DNA of 64,000 nt from Liolophura sinensis (GCF_032854445.1 NC_088295.1:74058028-74122027); one strand, 5' to 3'. Numbered from the stretch's first letter, positions 26,723-40,071 are shown. Program-made: numbers and translations. The notes: generated by a model not told the origin, from the sequence alone.

Positions 26723-27810
26723 GTAACTGTACGTTTCGGCGTAACACTTCTTACTGCAAATCTGTTTGAGACAACAGTGATGCAGAATAATCAGTCTGCC
26801 ACCTGGCAGCCTCATTGAGTCAATTACGCTGTTTTTTTCTTATCAGTGAAAAGTATTCCATTAAGAGCGATTTTGAAAAATCGCATGTTAATACCTTAAT
26901 TTGACTGAAAGATATGAACCAAACATTAACACTAGGGTTACACTATCTTTTGTACGCTTATAGAATGTTGATTGCTTTTATCTAATACATATTATGTATA
27001 AGGCCTTGTCCCTTTGCATTGTTTTAATGTGATTGTATGTTAAATGTCATGACAACACAGCATTATGAGTAATTCTAGACCAGTGACGTAAATTGCAATT
27101 AACATCACTGCATTTTTATACCAAATTCTGCTTAATTCATGATGCTAGGGGGCGTGCACTTTGCTACTATTTATGCATTTACATGAACAGGTAGAACAAA
27201 ATGGAGGTAAATTGACAAAAGACCGTATTTCACCAGTTGCGTGTGACCAATTGCCAGCTATCACTCTGTCGTCGCTGCTCTGGTTTTTCGTCTACGCTAT
27301 ATGTCTTAATTATATTGCATACAATACCTAATGGAATGCAAGTTTCTTTGTTCGCACTTCTATTCTAAAATGAATGTCACAGGGAAGGTGTCCATGGATG
27401 GTGTGAACTGGTATAACAACATTTAACTCGTTGCCAAATTTATCTAATCTACATATTAAAATACAATATTTGATGGAATGCTCTGTGATGGATACCACAT
27501 CAGTTATCTACATTCACAATTTTCCAAGTGCAAACAGGTAACTTTCAGTTTTAATAATTTACAAATAAATGATCTTAAAATGCGTGCGAATATCAGTGTA
27601 ATGCTCGATATCACTTGGCATGAACATTAATTCTGCAAGGGTAGTTCACCGTATTCCAAGACTTACATCGCTTTCATGTAATTATTTATGAAATGTGATG
27701 ACAGTACAGCATTTTGAGTATTTCTAGATAAGTGACGTCTGATAAAATTACAGTTAACACTATGGTACTTTTTATTGGTTCTATTTAAACCATGTTGCTC
27801 GGTTTTTTTA

Positions 27811-28056
27811 TTTGATTGATTTATTTATTTCATTGATCTTTTACGCCGTACTCAAGAATATTTCACTTCTACGATGGCGGCTAGCATTATGGTGGGTGGA
27901 AACCCACGACAACCCGCAGGTTGCTGCCAGACCTTACCACGTACGGAGGTAGGGAAAGCCAGCATGAGCTGAACTCAGAGCGACCGCATTGGTGAGAGAC
28001 TCCTGGGTCATTACGCTGCGCTAGCGCGCTAACCGACTGAGCCACGGAGGACCCCC
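27811..28056 (-). mobile_element. tRNA-derived SINE, near full length
   Basis: Nearly complete element on the minus strand. The tRNA-like head is at the right end, with a perfect box A (complement of 28033-28044 reads TGGCTCAGTCGG). The box B region is degraded. The body contains the block seen in its relatives, with a small internal deletion where others read GGGCAGAGCCCGG. A probable target duplication, CGGTTTTTTT plus A, is present at both ends (27800-27810 and right after 28055). This is the best-preserved head in the window. Confidence 0.88.
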
Positions 28057-29329
28057 GGTTTTTTTTAAGTTGCTACTTTTTGAGCATTTACATGAATGAG
28101 TGGAATAAAACCTTAAATTAGGTAAACATACTAGAGGCCAGATTTCACCACGTGCTGCTCTGGTTTTACTTTCTAAGATGTATTTTTTGTATTAAAGTCT
28201 TTTTTAAATAACTTTTATATTATATGAAGTTTTCGTTACATAAACTGATCTTCAAGCTCACCACATATGTGTTGCGTGAGAGGAAACCTGTGCAAACCTC
28301 TCAGAATGACACACGATAGTATTTTGCCGTGTTGTTATTGGCGTATCCTATGATCTGAACAGGTCTGATGTTCGACTGCTCGGATGTAACTGATACGATG
28401 CCAGATCTATAGAAAACATAATGACATTTCATATTGTCTCAAATTCAATCGCCTTCCTTTTATTCGGTCCTAATTAGAAAGAGCATCCGCCTATTCAGTG
28501 AATGTGGCTGAATTGGAGTCCATCAACAGAGCGTCTGTCCGGATGCTCGCTGTTTATCTTCATGTGTCACTGGACAGACAAAATGAGCTTCTCCCGCTAA
28601 AAAAGAAGTTTTAAATGGGATTACAGAAGGCTTACAGTCTTTGTTTTGACTTCTGGGGGGAAAGAATAACGGCAGACTTTCAAAGCTAGGCAATTTTTCG
28701 AAATCGAACACCTTTGACTTTTAATGGGTTGACTGATGAGTATCGCTGTTCAGTATCCTTTACGTCGTTCCTCTCGATAATTGCGTTGTACGACCTTGAA
28801 CTACAGTGATAACGTCTGATGTTAAAATGCAAGACATTAATGCTATATAGCATGATAACACCATTTTTGTTGTCTGTAAGATTAGTTTGGCTGTTCAGTT
28901 TTAATACGCAATCGCTTTTACCAAAATGGACATACTCCGTTGTGTACATATTCAAATTAATTTAGTTCAAAATTTGAAAATGTCAAGTTGAAATATACTT
29001 CTTAATCATTTTATGGAATTTAATATGTCTTTCAATTGTGATCTGATTTTTAATAATTTTTCCGATATATGTGGAAAATTGTAATATATATGTACATTTA
29101 TCGCCTTACGATTGACTTGTAATATAAATAGGGTTCTATTCACTGCCAGGATGCATTTAACTCTAGTTTGTAATAAGATTTTTTAGCTCAATGTTCTTTT
29201 ACAATCAAGATAACTGTTTACCATTGTTAACGGTAACTTCTTCAAATATTGTGAGTTTGATACCAGCGTGACTCGAGATCAAGTTTGAAAACTAGACTGT
29301 CTCTTACAAGAGGTTTAGGTTTTTTTGTT

Positions 29330-29400
29330 AATTGACCTTGCGATTATAGACCTGGGACGTCCATTTTGATTTTGAATGTCTGTTTCGACGCACAGGCCTA
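29330..29400 (+). repeat. Dispersed repeat fragment (family R1)
   Basis: Fragment of an unnamed dispersed sequence with further copies near 40.8, 48.8, 51.8, 55.1, 57.4 and 58.6 kb. Shared core: CTTGCGATTATAGACCTGG and ATGTCTGTTTCGACGCA. It lies 230 bp upstream of Scr exon 2. Confidence 0.55.
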
Positions 29401-29632
29401 CAAATATGTACTTTGATGAATTCCTTAGTATCCATTGGTCTTTTGTTGCCATACTATAACTTCTCCAAATATTTTCCGATTTTGATAAAAGTTTATGTTT
29501 TGGTTTATTTTGTGCACTCCGCACAGAAGCTTTGCATATTTAGCATAGAATAGCGATTCTCTGAATTTGTTTGCTGGAAGATAATTATCAGTGTTTAATT
29601 TTGTTTAATATCCCTTTTGTTTTCTGATGCAG

Positions 29633-29928
29633 ATGGGAGTGAAGGGGATTCCAAGCGTTCACGGACGTCGTACACACGCCACCAAACCCTAGAGCTGGAG
29701 AAAGAGTTTCACTACAACAAGTATCTCACCAGGAGACGACGTATAGAAATTGCACATTCATTAAATCTGACTGAACGACAGATTAAGATTTGGTTTCAAA
29801 ACCGACGAATGAAATGGAAAAAAGAGCATAAATTATCACACATAGCCAAAAACATGAACTTGTGTCAGACAAACTCTCTGGTGATGGAAAAGCACATGAA
29901 GGATACGGATATAAAACCAGCATTGTAG
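29633..29928 (+). CDS. Scr: Hox5/Scr exon 2 (homeodomain)
   Basis: Second and last coding exon of the Hox5/Scr gene, residues 189-286. The acceptor is a pyrimidine-rich tract ending TGATGCAG at 29632. The leading AT completes the GAT (Asp189) codon begun by the last G of exon 1. The 60-residue homeodomain is residues 195-254 (29650-29829). It has [15 protein letters not shown] in the N-terminal arm and helix 1, [16 protein letters not shown] across helix 2, and [20 protein letters not shown] as recognition helix 3 with Gln50 and Asn51. TSYTR, TERQ and KKEHK favour Scr/Hox5. Dfd would have QVLELEKEF and a KKDHK end, and Antp has RQTYTR and KKEN. A 32-residue tail ([10 protein letters not shown] near its start) ends with TAG at 29926-29928. 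The YPWM-to-homeodomain linker is only 13 residues, usual for Hox5. No frame damage is visible. Confidence 0.96.
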
Positions 29929-32900
29929 ACAATCAGCCGTATGCTAGTAAGAGTGGAAGTTGTTAACAGAAAGTGGATATATCCCTGTGCTAGGCAGTCA
30001 TGCAAAAACCATTGCCTTCGGAGGAAGATGTGCGCACGGCTATCTTGGCACCAAGCGCTGAGGCCGTATCAACATACCAGCATTCTGGGAGACGTACACA
30101 ATGGCATGACGAGTGCACCGAAATCCGTATAGAACTGTTTTTTTTTCTATGATAACAGGACATCTCCAGCATGGGAAAACGCACACGAAAACTGTACCGA
30201 AAATGGTAGAAAATGGGCGCTGGCGGTTGTTGTACGTAGTTGTAAACATTGTAACATTTTCAGGAAGAGTGTGGTAGCGTGTCGTTGTTGTTGTTAGCTT
30301 TAAGCAGTAGGTATGGTTGGGAGAGTGTGGAAGATCGCATGTTAGTGTTGCAGAGTGCATGAATTGTATACACTACACGCTGAACCAAGAGAAAGAACAG
30401 TTTCACGGCGTGCAGGTAATGCCAGAGAGTAGCGACAGGAACCCAGGTACCTGTAGAAAATTACCATTGCGGTGGTCACGATACGGTGAATTCCCTGCAG
30501 TTGTTTTGCCACACTAACAATGGCTCCTCTCACTATAATGTTGTTTAATTGGCCGTGTAATCCACACACCGTCACCCAGCTTTTCACCTAATGGTCAGCG
30601 GAATTTTAACAGAACAAACCCGAACATGCCTCAGCAATGCGTGAATTCAGTCTGTAACCCATTGTCCTGCAAACAGTTGCCAAACCCCTTGATCCTTTTT
30701 TCGGGATCCGCCAAAGTAGTCGTTTCAGAATGACATGCAGGCTGAGTTAAGTAGCTGACTATAAGGACACGGTCATTAAGTCACTTAGGCACGGTTCCAC
30801 TTGGTGGAGCGGTTACAGTGGACAATGGACACTTCGCCTTTTTGTGGTTTCACACCTGTTTGCGAACATTTCTGGATAACTATGTTAGAGACCAGTGTCC
30901 CGTAAGAATATCCCCACCCTTCTCTCTGTCCGATGTCTAGAAAATATTTGTGTCCAAACTAGATCCCTATATAGTCAGATGACGCCATGTATTTAGCCCA
31001 CACACATCTCGAAAGAGAATCGTGCTAAATCTGTGACACTCGTCAGCTCCACCTAACGTTAGGTCAGATGGAGTTTCTGTTGAGAAGCAATTCTTTCCAG
31101 CTCACAACAGATGTGTACAGTGTATAATATCCCATAACATCTGATATCAGGACGAATACGTACTGAATAAGAGACCAATACACATCCTATCTTTAGACCG
31201 ATGCGCTACTGCTAGAACAAAAATCATTTCTTCCATTGGAGAGAAACAGTAAAGGAGAAATTTCTGTATGATTGCAGTACCACTGGCATTTATAACAGGA
31301 AACTGTGACTAGATATTAACGCGGTTTGCAATTGCAAAAAATCAAGTTATAAAGAAACAGATCCGCTTAAAAAAATGTCCAAGGTAGTAGTATGGATTTG
31401 TAAAAAATTATTGAACCAATAAGTGCATAGCTTCGAATACTTCAACACAGTAGGCGTAATTGTATGAAGACATAGTTAAGAGGGAATATTGTTTGTGTTT
31501 ATGCATTTGTATTTGGTATCACCAGGGATAATATAAACCAAATACTTAAAACACTTGATTTATTCGATTTTCTAAGCTCTTGTATTTGGATTGTTTCAGT
31601 GTCCAATCTCTCTACACCTTTGGAGTATCATGCACGAGCTTATATCATGAGCGGTAAAAGGGTAAAACAAATGTACAATTTCCAAACGCCAAAGTATAAT
31701 GGGTATTTTGGATCGTTCTCGCCAATGGTTCAAGAACGATTAATGTCAATGTATGTGTGTATGTGTGTGTGCTTTGTATAGTTATTGGTTTCACCAATCA
31801 AATCGGTCGTTACCAGAACTGTATATTGTACTTGGCGACTTTATAGTTCCAATTCAGATAATGTTTTATGAATGTGCATATTTAGCTCTAATATGCTGTG
31901 TGTTATATATATTTAAATGCACAGTGACTGGAACTTCGTGATTTTTTTAAAGATAGTGCTGTGGCTGATGGCATAGAATACGGTGAAGCTGAATGCTACC
32001 CTTGTTTGTCTGTGAACCCTCTTTTTCCTACGTGTACTACCCCATCTGGGAGATTTTTAGTGCTGATAAAGTATTTAGAAAAGGCCATTTTCAATAAGTG
32101 GTCTAATATATTACGTGATGGCGTAGTGTATTGTGAGTTAAGAAAAGTAATCATGATCCATGGTAATTGGAATAAGGGTCTAAATATATTTCATAATGTT
32201 ACTTATTTGCACCTGTTTTTATTTAGATAAATAGGTATTCAACAGTTGGGCTGAGTTGGGAGTGATCTGGTCATTAACAGGACGTGTGATTTCATGTCTT
32301 ATTTTCAGCTTTGTTGGCCGGGGTGAACTACTGCTGATCTCAACATGTTGTCTGTTTGTACGTTAATTAAACGTAGAATGATATCGTTGCTTTAGAGCGT
32401 AACTGTTGCTCAGCACAAAATGTTTCTTTGTTTTAACAATGGTCAGTTGTATTGGATGACAGAAAAAATAATTTTATATCTGTGCTTTGTTTTTTGTCTG
32501 ACAAACAGGGTAAATGTGGTAACACGCGGGCGAAGGCCGAAGTTACTAGTACACTCGTTAAGGGTAAAATGTAAACACGTATATCATCTATTATCGAAGG
32601 GTAAAGTCTAAACATTTCAATTCTCATCGTCTTTGTTTGTCATCGTGTCTCTGTGTAATTGACCTATTATGACTGCGTGTGGTGTCTCCAAAGATTCCCC
32701 ACCTAAGTCCAACATCGGCTAAATTAAACAGCACCTTATTGTATATTGTATCTTGTCGTTATGTTTTTACCAATATTGCGGAAGTGTGTCTAATTACAGA
32801 AACAGACATTCATTTTATTAACCTGTATCTTACGTGATGATTACAACACAACAGGGGTTTGTCATATACTTGATAAAAGGACTAATTATAATCACCAAAT

Positions 32901-33119
32901 TACATATTCACATATTTAAAGTATGCGTGCATTTGTGCTACTTTTTGTCATGACAACCAACAGGATTCTGTTTGTATTTATTTGGTGTTCTCTTACTTGA
33001 GCTTTGACCACTTTTTGCCTACTCCTTTTGCTGTGCGCATTATAAAATCTACGAGGACATATTACTCAAATACATTAAACCCCAATCTCTCCTTACGCTA
33101 TGCAAGAAAGTCAAATGAT
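29929..33119 (+). other. Scr 3' flank, probable 3' UTR of unknown length
   Basis: No canonical AATAAA is visible in the first 2.4 kb after the stop codon. ATTAAA variants occur near 32.37 and 32.72 kb, so the 3' end is undefined. No second gene, mir-10 or other RNA gene recognised. A short TG-rich run lies near 31750-31775. Confidence 0.5.
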
Positions 33120-33129
33120 TACCAACTTT

Positions 33130-33392
33130 CATTTGTTCATTTATTTGATTAGTGTTTTTCGCCGTTCTCCAGAATATTTCACTTATGCTACGGCTGTCAG
33201 CAGTATGGCGAAAGGAATCTGGACAGAGCCAGGGCGGGGGAACCCATGCTGACCATGCTGACAGACCTTCCCATGTACGACCGGAGAGGAAGTCAGCTGA
33301 GCTGGACTAGAACTCACAGCGATCGCAATAAGGAGAGGCACCTGGGCCATTATACTGCGCTAATACGCTAACCACTAGGTCGCTGAGGCCTC
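33130..33392 (-). mobile_element. tRNA-derived SINE, full length with TSD
   Basis: Complete member of the main SINE family with tail left and tRNA-like head right. A perfect 10-bp target-site duplication TACCAACTTT flanks it at 33120-33129 and 33393-33402, proving insertion by retrotransposition. The body is diverged from the other copies, so the insertion is not recent. Confidence 0.92.
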
Positions 33393-34239
33393 TACCAACT
33401 TTGAAGCATCAGACTTACCAGAAAGGCTCACACTGCAGTCAGTTATCTCAGGTGTGTCAGTTCCTTACTGCTGTTCCAGATTTGTTTGTTAACATAGCTG
33501 CCCATGCCGTGTGGAACCCTGGAATTACAACCCAGCTGTACTTTCTTTCAGGAACCACCTGTTTGATGCCGAAAGTACAGAGCAGGAAGTTATAATATAT
33601 CAGACAATACAAGCTAGTGTATGTATAACTAATGAGCCAGAAGAGCTGTTTAGTCTGGGTTTATTGCATAGACAAAGTAGACTTTCACGTTAAACATTTC
33701 AGCTGCAAATATACTACGTGTAAATATACTACGTGTATAAATACCAGTACAGTTCTTGGCTTAGAAAAAAGTGAGTAAGAAAACACATAGCGCATTATCT
33801 TTCTACCTCTGAATATCATTATGCGCCACTGAAAGAAGTTCTATGGTATGAAATGTATCGATAATTGTTAAAATATATCATATGTGGACAGAACAGAGTA
33901 TTTAAATGTGACCATAACTGTATGCTATCATAAAATATTCTGATGAAACCATGAAGCAAAAATGACTAAACTGATTTACAGACTAGACGATTCTAGACAA
34001 TCTACTCACATATACAACATATACAAAGGAAAATTTAATACTTACTAACTGATTCATTATAAGATGTGTCTATAGAAACATAAGCTTCACCAAGGTGTTG
34101 TGAAGTCAATCGATGCATTACTTTAAAAATGAAGTATTTTACATATATGCTTTACATACGTACTCAGTATTGTACATATGTGAGTGCTACATTTGTATTA
34201 ATGCCAAATGTTACCACTCAAGAATCTTTCACTCTGTGG

Positions 34240-34400
34240 ATTGGCCGGAGTGTCCGGAGAAGACGATCTCCTTTCAGCAGGTATTTTGCAAACTTCCTGG
34301 CCAGCGAGATCTGCATGGATTCGAACTTGCGGCTTCAATGGTCAGACGTCACTCGGCCAAAGATCGCCCAACGCCATTAACAACTGAGTCAACGGTCTGC
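34240..34400 (-). mobile_element. tRNA-derived SINE of a second family
   Basis: On the minus strand, a box A-like TGACTCAGTTG (complement near 34382-34392) is followed at tRNA spacing by box B GTTCGAATC (complement near 34317-34329). A conserved-looking body includes CTCGCTGGCCAGGAAGTTTG. The body differs from the main SINE family. A tRNA head plus an unrelated body identifies it as a SINE. Confidence 0.6.
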
Positions 34401-35513
34401 AAAATCTCTTGTTGAGTCTCCTACAATATTCAGTGTTAACGGTCTAACTTTTAATTCTTCTAATACTAAACCAAATGTTTAATTAACAGCGAACAATTCG
34501 CTAAAGTTTAACATGTTCTAAGAATATGTTCCAGAAGAACAAAGATGAAATATTGATCGAATTTTTCTTGAGTTTATTAATAAAGCTATGAGACTAAACT
34601 GACCAGGCGCATCTAAAATGGAAGGCTGTATTGTCCAATCTACGTCGTCTTAAAATATCAGTAGAAATCATCGGCTACGTGCTTTAATTCTAACACAAAT
34701 TTTGAAACAGGTTTTTTTTAAATATTACATAAGAATAGCTCATTGGTATGCAAGCTGTATTTGACGTCTTGATACAAGTCACAAGAATGCACGACATGCT
34801 TTCATCACAGGGGGAAGCTCTTAAAAACCTTAAAATCACCACGGTTTAGTCTATGTTCTGCATTTAATTATTTCATTTTCAAGAACACACAAACTATGGT
34901 GTAAAAACTATTACGTATATACCATACATAATGACGTGTTAATCATACGTAAATGATATTGTGCAATTCATACCCTATGCAGTGTGAGTGACATGTAAAA
35001 ACAACGCCATAAGAGCATAACGATCAATGCATGACTTCGTGAACTGATGGTTGTAAACGTGTATCAAAAGGCGGTTGCCTCAGGGGTTTTTCTACAGTGC
35101 AGCCAAATTGCCCTGATTGCATCGCCGATTAGTGGAGTTTCACACTCTCCAAACAACAGCATAAAATATGTATGGCGAGGTGCTAATGCATTTATTAAAA
35201 GTCCGAACCTCCAAGCATGTCATGTTAACAAATGACGGTTCCCCTTTTGATTAGCCTTAGCTTGCACAAGGGTTAGGATTGATGGGTTGTTATAAGGATG
35301 ACGATCAGTTATTAGACACGGATAGCCAGTCGCCTATCTGTCCCCTAGGCTCATGCTGTTGCAGCCCACAATATATCACTTAGTAGAGCTGATATTGCAC
35401 ACAAATTAATATGAGAGCAACAGATGTTTTGATCCAGCACAAAAATTGCCCATTTATTCCACTAAAGTCAAATCAGAAGAAACGACATTTTCGAAAAAGA
35501 AGAAAAATGTTTC

Positions 35514-35640
35514 CACAATATGCTTTCTCTGATTAAAAGCAAAGAAAATACTAGCATTAAGTATATGTCAGATGAAAGGCGATTTAAAACTGTCCACCAA
35601 GATAGTTCGATCTCTATTTTTTCAATTTTTGGTGTACATT
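35514..35640 (+). repeat. Dispersed repeat (family R2), single arm
   Basis: Clearly related to the left arm of the foldback element at 50064-50200, including AAGTATATGTCAGATGAAA and AAACTGTCCA followed by a GTTCGAT block. In one frame it reads KYMSDERRFKTVHQDSS, similar to MKYISDE...KTVH in the other copies. Family unknown. Confidence 0.55.
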
Positions 35641-36566
35641 GCTGACCATATTTTGATCAGTGATGTCACACCATGTACTAGCTTATAGTTGCTATACTTC
35701 TGCACTCGAAATGCTTTTACAAGAGTTAATTCATCATTTGCCGTAAGTAATTTGAAACAAATTTGATACGTATTTTTCCCCAACATGCACTGTAGACCCT
35801 GATGTTTTAATCAAGGCGATTCACTTGGTTAAACAGAAATCTCTAAAATATGTCGAGCTATTTCCATGGACATCTGAGGTCGATTCCACAAAACAATTTC
35901 TGACTTAAGTCAAAAAGTGGAATACAGTTTCAGAGCATATTTTAGAGACCAAGTAATTACTATTTAGGCCATCTTACAAATGTCATCTTATGACAAATTT
36001 ATCAAAATTTTATCCCACAAAGCGGCTTTTCAATTCACTTCAATTTATGTTAGAGTTATCTAACCGCTGGCGTAAAAACTAAAAAGACAGAAACTTCGAC
36101 TACCTTTAACACCCTGCCGTAGGCAGAATTAGGTACCGATTTATAGCTTCTCACTGGAACGGAATTACTCAAAATGCTGTGTTGTCATATTTAACACACA
36201 AAAACATATTATCATAGCTCAATGAATAAAGTTATAGCCAGTAACATGAAAGTGAATACATAAAAAGTTCTAAGCAATACAGAGAGATTGCGTCTAAAAA
36301 TTTTCTGTGATCTGAGAGTTCACTATCTATTTACCTGTTCTTCAAGTATTGGTAGTTTTCTGCGCGTTTTACGCCCTTTCACCTTATCTTTTGGCTAGAT
36401 TCCACGATATATTTTGCCATAGATCTCACCACTAAAGCTTACGCGAGTCCATGACTAGAGTATGGCACTCTAGTAATAGCAGCGGATGCTGTTATTAGCA
36501 CTGAACTACTGACATACATTACGCTTGTGTATGGTGTGCTTTTCAATCCAGCGGTGCTATGTGTGT

Positions 36567-36632
36567 CGGTCCTAATCATGAATCAGTGGTAGGAGCCTTA
36601 GCCGAGGGATCGCGGTTCAAACCCGCCTCCAG
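36567..36632 (+). repeat. tRNA-like sequence (degraded tRNA or SINE head)
   Basis: A T-arm with perfect GCGG/CCGC stem surrounds box B GGTTCAAACCC (36614-36624). A D-arm-like CAGTGGTAGGAGCC lies about 30 nt upstream. The acceptor stem does not pair convincingly, so this is a tRNA-derived remnant and not a functional tRNA gene. Confidence 0.4.
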
Positions 36633-36743
36633 ACAAGCTATAGTAAAAATTGACATTCTATGTATTTTTGTTTGGAGGTTTTATGTGCTATCAACGTGCT
36701 GATTTGTACCGTATCGTGTAATGTAATATGACTGGTAGGCCTG

Positions 36744-36811
36744 TGTGGTGGTGGTTTTTTTTGGGGGGGGGGGGGAGTGAGAGAGGGGGATGAGTGAGAG
36801 AGAGAGACTGA
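36744..36811 (+). repeat. T8/G13 tract followed by purine (GA) run
   Basis: Low-complexity stretch: GTG repeats, eight T, thirteen G (36763-36775), then GA-rich sequence with a further G5 run. Potential G-quadruplex or triplex former. Homopolymer length may be unreliable in the assembly. Confidence 0.8.
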
Positions 36812-37512
36812 GGATGGATTCAGGCAATACTAACGGCATTGGGCGGACCATTCTAATGCTGTGCAGATGGAATAAAAAAAATGCCAGTCACAAAAAATAC
36901 ACTCAATTAAGCTGTTACCGTAGATAGAAATTTCTAAAAGACCGATAGAAGTTTTCAGAAAATCAGAAATAAATAACAAATCTAGATAATCAATACTAAA
37001 ACTATTCAGCAGTAGGCATATCTTGTGCTGTGTTTGTGCTGCTTCTGTAATTTGTGCTGCATCTGTAATTTAAAAATATTATCTACAAAAACTTTTAGAC
37101 GTCAGTTATAACAGATATACAGTTTACGGTATGTGGTAACGAACATCAGATTGTTTTATTTCACAAGATGGCATTAAGAAAGCAACTACTGCTCGAGTTC
37201 TCACATAGAAGTTAAAATGTCGCATAAATGTTATGCTCGTTTAAGACGGCCACCACTAATTGTTTTTCATGATTTTACCGTGCAAACTCTGTACGTTACA
37301 AATAAATAAATAACAAAAGTTAAAAGGAATTATATCGGTTCATCTATGTTTCATTTTAGCTCTTACGTTTGAGAAGAACATAATCATATATAAGGTTGTA
37401 TACCAGACAAATTGGCATCCACCTAGATGGGACTTGTTAGTATAGATAGATTTTCCGTATTTTAACAGGCCACAATCTATAGAGGATTCGACATGTCTAT
37501 TCATGTATTCGA

Positions 37513-37767
37513 TTTATTTATTTGATTGGTGTTTTACGTCGTACTCAAGAATGTACTTACACGACGGCGGCCAGCATTATGGTGGGTGGAAACCGGGCAG
37601 AGCCCGGGGAAAACCCACGATCAAGTTGCGCAAGTTGCCACCAGACCTTCCCACTTACGACCGGAGAGGATGCCAGCATGAGCTGGACTTGAACTCACAG
37701 CGACCGCATTGGTGAGAGACTCCCGGGTCATTACGCTGCGCTAGCGTGCTACCCGACGGAGACCCCT
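37513..37767 (-). mobile_element. tRNA-derived SINE, near full length
   Basis: Main SINE family with an intact central block including GGGCAGAGCCCGGGG. Box B on the minus strand is GAGTTCAAGTCC (complement of 37685-37696). The box A end is damaged. Probable target duplication TGTATTCGA / TGTATTTGA (37504-37512 and 37772-37780, one mismatch). Confidence 0.88.
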
Positions 37768-37780
37768 TTCTTGTATTTGA

Positions 37781-40071
37781 ATGGTGATATATAAGGAGTG
37801 GTTCAGTATACTTCAGGTTTATGGATGTCTTTAGAGTATTATCTGACCTTTGACAGGTATCTGACAAATTTCGTAGGTAACCTGAACCTACATCTGAATC
37901 AGTGCGGGATGAAATCATCAGTGCGGGATGAAATCCTATAAACTAACGGCAAACTCGCGAGGAAAGTGGATTCTCACGAGAACTCAAATTCACTCATGTT
38001 TGGTGATGGTCTCCAGTCTTATGCGTGTTTTGGGAATGGCACTTTATACGGGGGACATGAACTAAGAAAAAAATAAACAACCAAGTCGCACAATTCTATA
38101 CCATGGACACCAAAGAAACCAGTTTCTCTTTAGTAATAAATATTTCTCTGTTACATTTGAATAAATTTCATGTAACCATTTAACACGAGGTGCAACCATA
38201 TAGAGACTGCTTTTATGCTGCTAAATACATATAGGTTGTGACACGACTCGAGGGATGCGAACACAAGTACCAGACTAATATATCATATCAACTCAGATGC
38301 ATCGATCATTGGAGAGTTGCAGAGGAGTAAAGGAGAGTTAAGGAGCTCTCCACGGCTATACGACATATAAAATGAGGCAATGTCAGTCTGTTACATAATT
38401 CAAAGCTCGAAACATAAGACTTTCAAGGTGATGGAAGCATTTGTTATCAGCGTATATTTTTGTTCCAATATAATCTATAGAGACACTTGGTATAGGCATT
38501 CTCAATTAATCTAGCACGAGCTATTCTGATAGCCCGCTATTGTATTAGATTTGGCATTTGATTATAATTGCTGGCTAATATACAATGACTTGGAAAGATA
38601 CACGTTCAACATACATCATGAACTCACTAGATTCAGACCGCATGAGAGCTCTTCCTTCTTACATTTTCAGCCAGAAGTTAGACATTTATTCATTTTCTGG
38701 TGTTGTCCCGTAAAAGTGCCTACCGTCATTGTGTATACTTCCAAAATCTGTCATATTGACACTAAAACCCCACCATAAATGTTTATTACCATGGTTATCA
38801 ACTATGCTTTTCCGGTGGCCTACAATATATATGTTTATAGCTCTAAAGTGCCTCACTTTTCTCTTCAGTCGAAATATTCAGATCATGGAAATGAATTTTT
38901 ATGAGTTATTTTTCTATTTATTGTTTTAAGCTGTTGTGTGCTTCATTTAGACGAGGTAAAAGTGTTTCAGAATCGGCCATATCTGAGAGGTAGAGCGTTT
39001 CTTCTCGACATACTGGCTGCTGATGCCAGTAGTTAACAGGAAGGTTGGATGTAATAATGGACAAAGGTGGAACAGCCACTCTACTAATTCACTAATATGA
39101 TGTATATCTGACTTAGCCCGAAGCAAACAATGTCACCCAACCTCACCCTGTGTATAGAAACGGTAAGCACTGAACTCTGTTATTATATGTGACATTTTGT
39201 ACGAATCTGTGGAATGAACGATAGGAATTTAACACCTAGAAGCTCTGTAGCACTCTAGAACTTGGGCATTAAGTCCACTGTGATACTCTTAATTCAATCA
39301 TAATAAGGGAATTCAAGAACATCACCCCCAAATCCTGTGCTACGTTTGCCTTTGTGTATGTACATTTGTCATCCAGTTCGAAAGTTCGATGTACACTTAT
39401 ACCGCTGAGCGGGCTCAACGATTCACGGCGCTGTGGCGACTAAAACAGTGCGCACATCAGGCAACCACGAGAGAGAAAACGTGTAAACAACCGCATATGA
39501 AAAATTTCCGACCATATAATAACATATAAGTAGCGAGTACGATGACCTTGTTTAACAGAGAGCGACAGGCATGTGGTGAGGCATTTAAATACCATTGGAC
39601 AGACAACATAAACAAAATGTCACAAAATCTTCACTAAACCTTCACATATTGAACAATTAAATGAATAGTGAATGACTACGGCTTAGAGCCGCGTTCAATA
39701 ATCAACATTACACCGACTATTATTTTTCATTAAATTATGGCTTCTGTTCAAAGTTCAGTGGAAGCTGATTATATGGAACAAACCAGTCCACAACAAAATG
39801 TTTTTTCCACGATTGAAATATCGGTGTAGATATGCAAGAAACTGAACAAAAAGCGTACCTATATTCATTTAAATAAATGTTGGACAGCCTGAGAGTTTGT
39901 TTTAGCATTTAAAATTTATAACTCACGTGCAGGTGAAAACGTTGTGTCATTTGGGTATGGGAAGTATAAATTTCAAATTAGAAATGTAGACAACTTAAAG
40001 AAAGCTTGGCAAAACTGATACAAAGGCAAAAGTTAGATTTGAACAGGCGACATGATGTAGGTCTACAACGG
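37781..40071. other. Intergenic DNA, nothing recognised
   Basis: No gene, RNA or repeat family identified. A 13-bp phrase, CAGTGCGGGATGA, is doubled in tandem at about 37900-37933. Confidence 0.5.

Larger units (their letters stand above)
14860..29632 (+). other. Scr intron 1 (14.8 kb)
   Basis: The single coding intron has a GTAAG donor and CAG acceptor, phase 1, between the YPWM exon and the homeodomain exon. This is the standard intron position for Hox genes. It is mostly AT-rich and has no coding exon I can recognise on either strand. Islands of higher complexity lie at about 17400-17830, 19440-19880 and 21400-21560. Its last 3.5 kb contains three SINE insertions and a dispersed-repeat fragment. 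The first 11 kb shows no SINE. Long intact intron stretches of this kind in Hox genes commonly hold enhancers, which is an inference here. Confidence 0.9.
33403..37503. other. Intergenic DNA with scattered repeats
   Basis: No gene recognised. Contains a tandem 15-bp doublet with TACGTG near 33705-33738, and the separately listed SINE-like elements, dispersed repeat and purine tract. Confidence 0.5.

Noticed and set aside
31051-31064. Perfect 14-bp palindrome ACCTAACGTTAGGT
   Set aside because: A few such palindromes are expected by chance in 64 kb.
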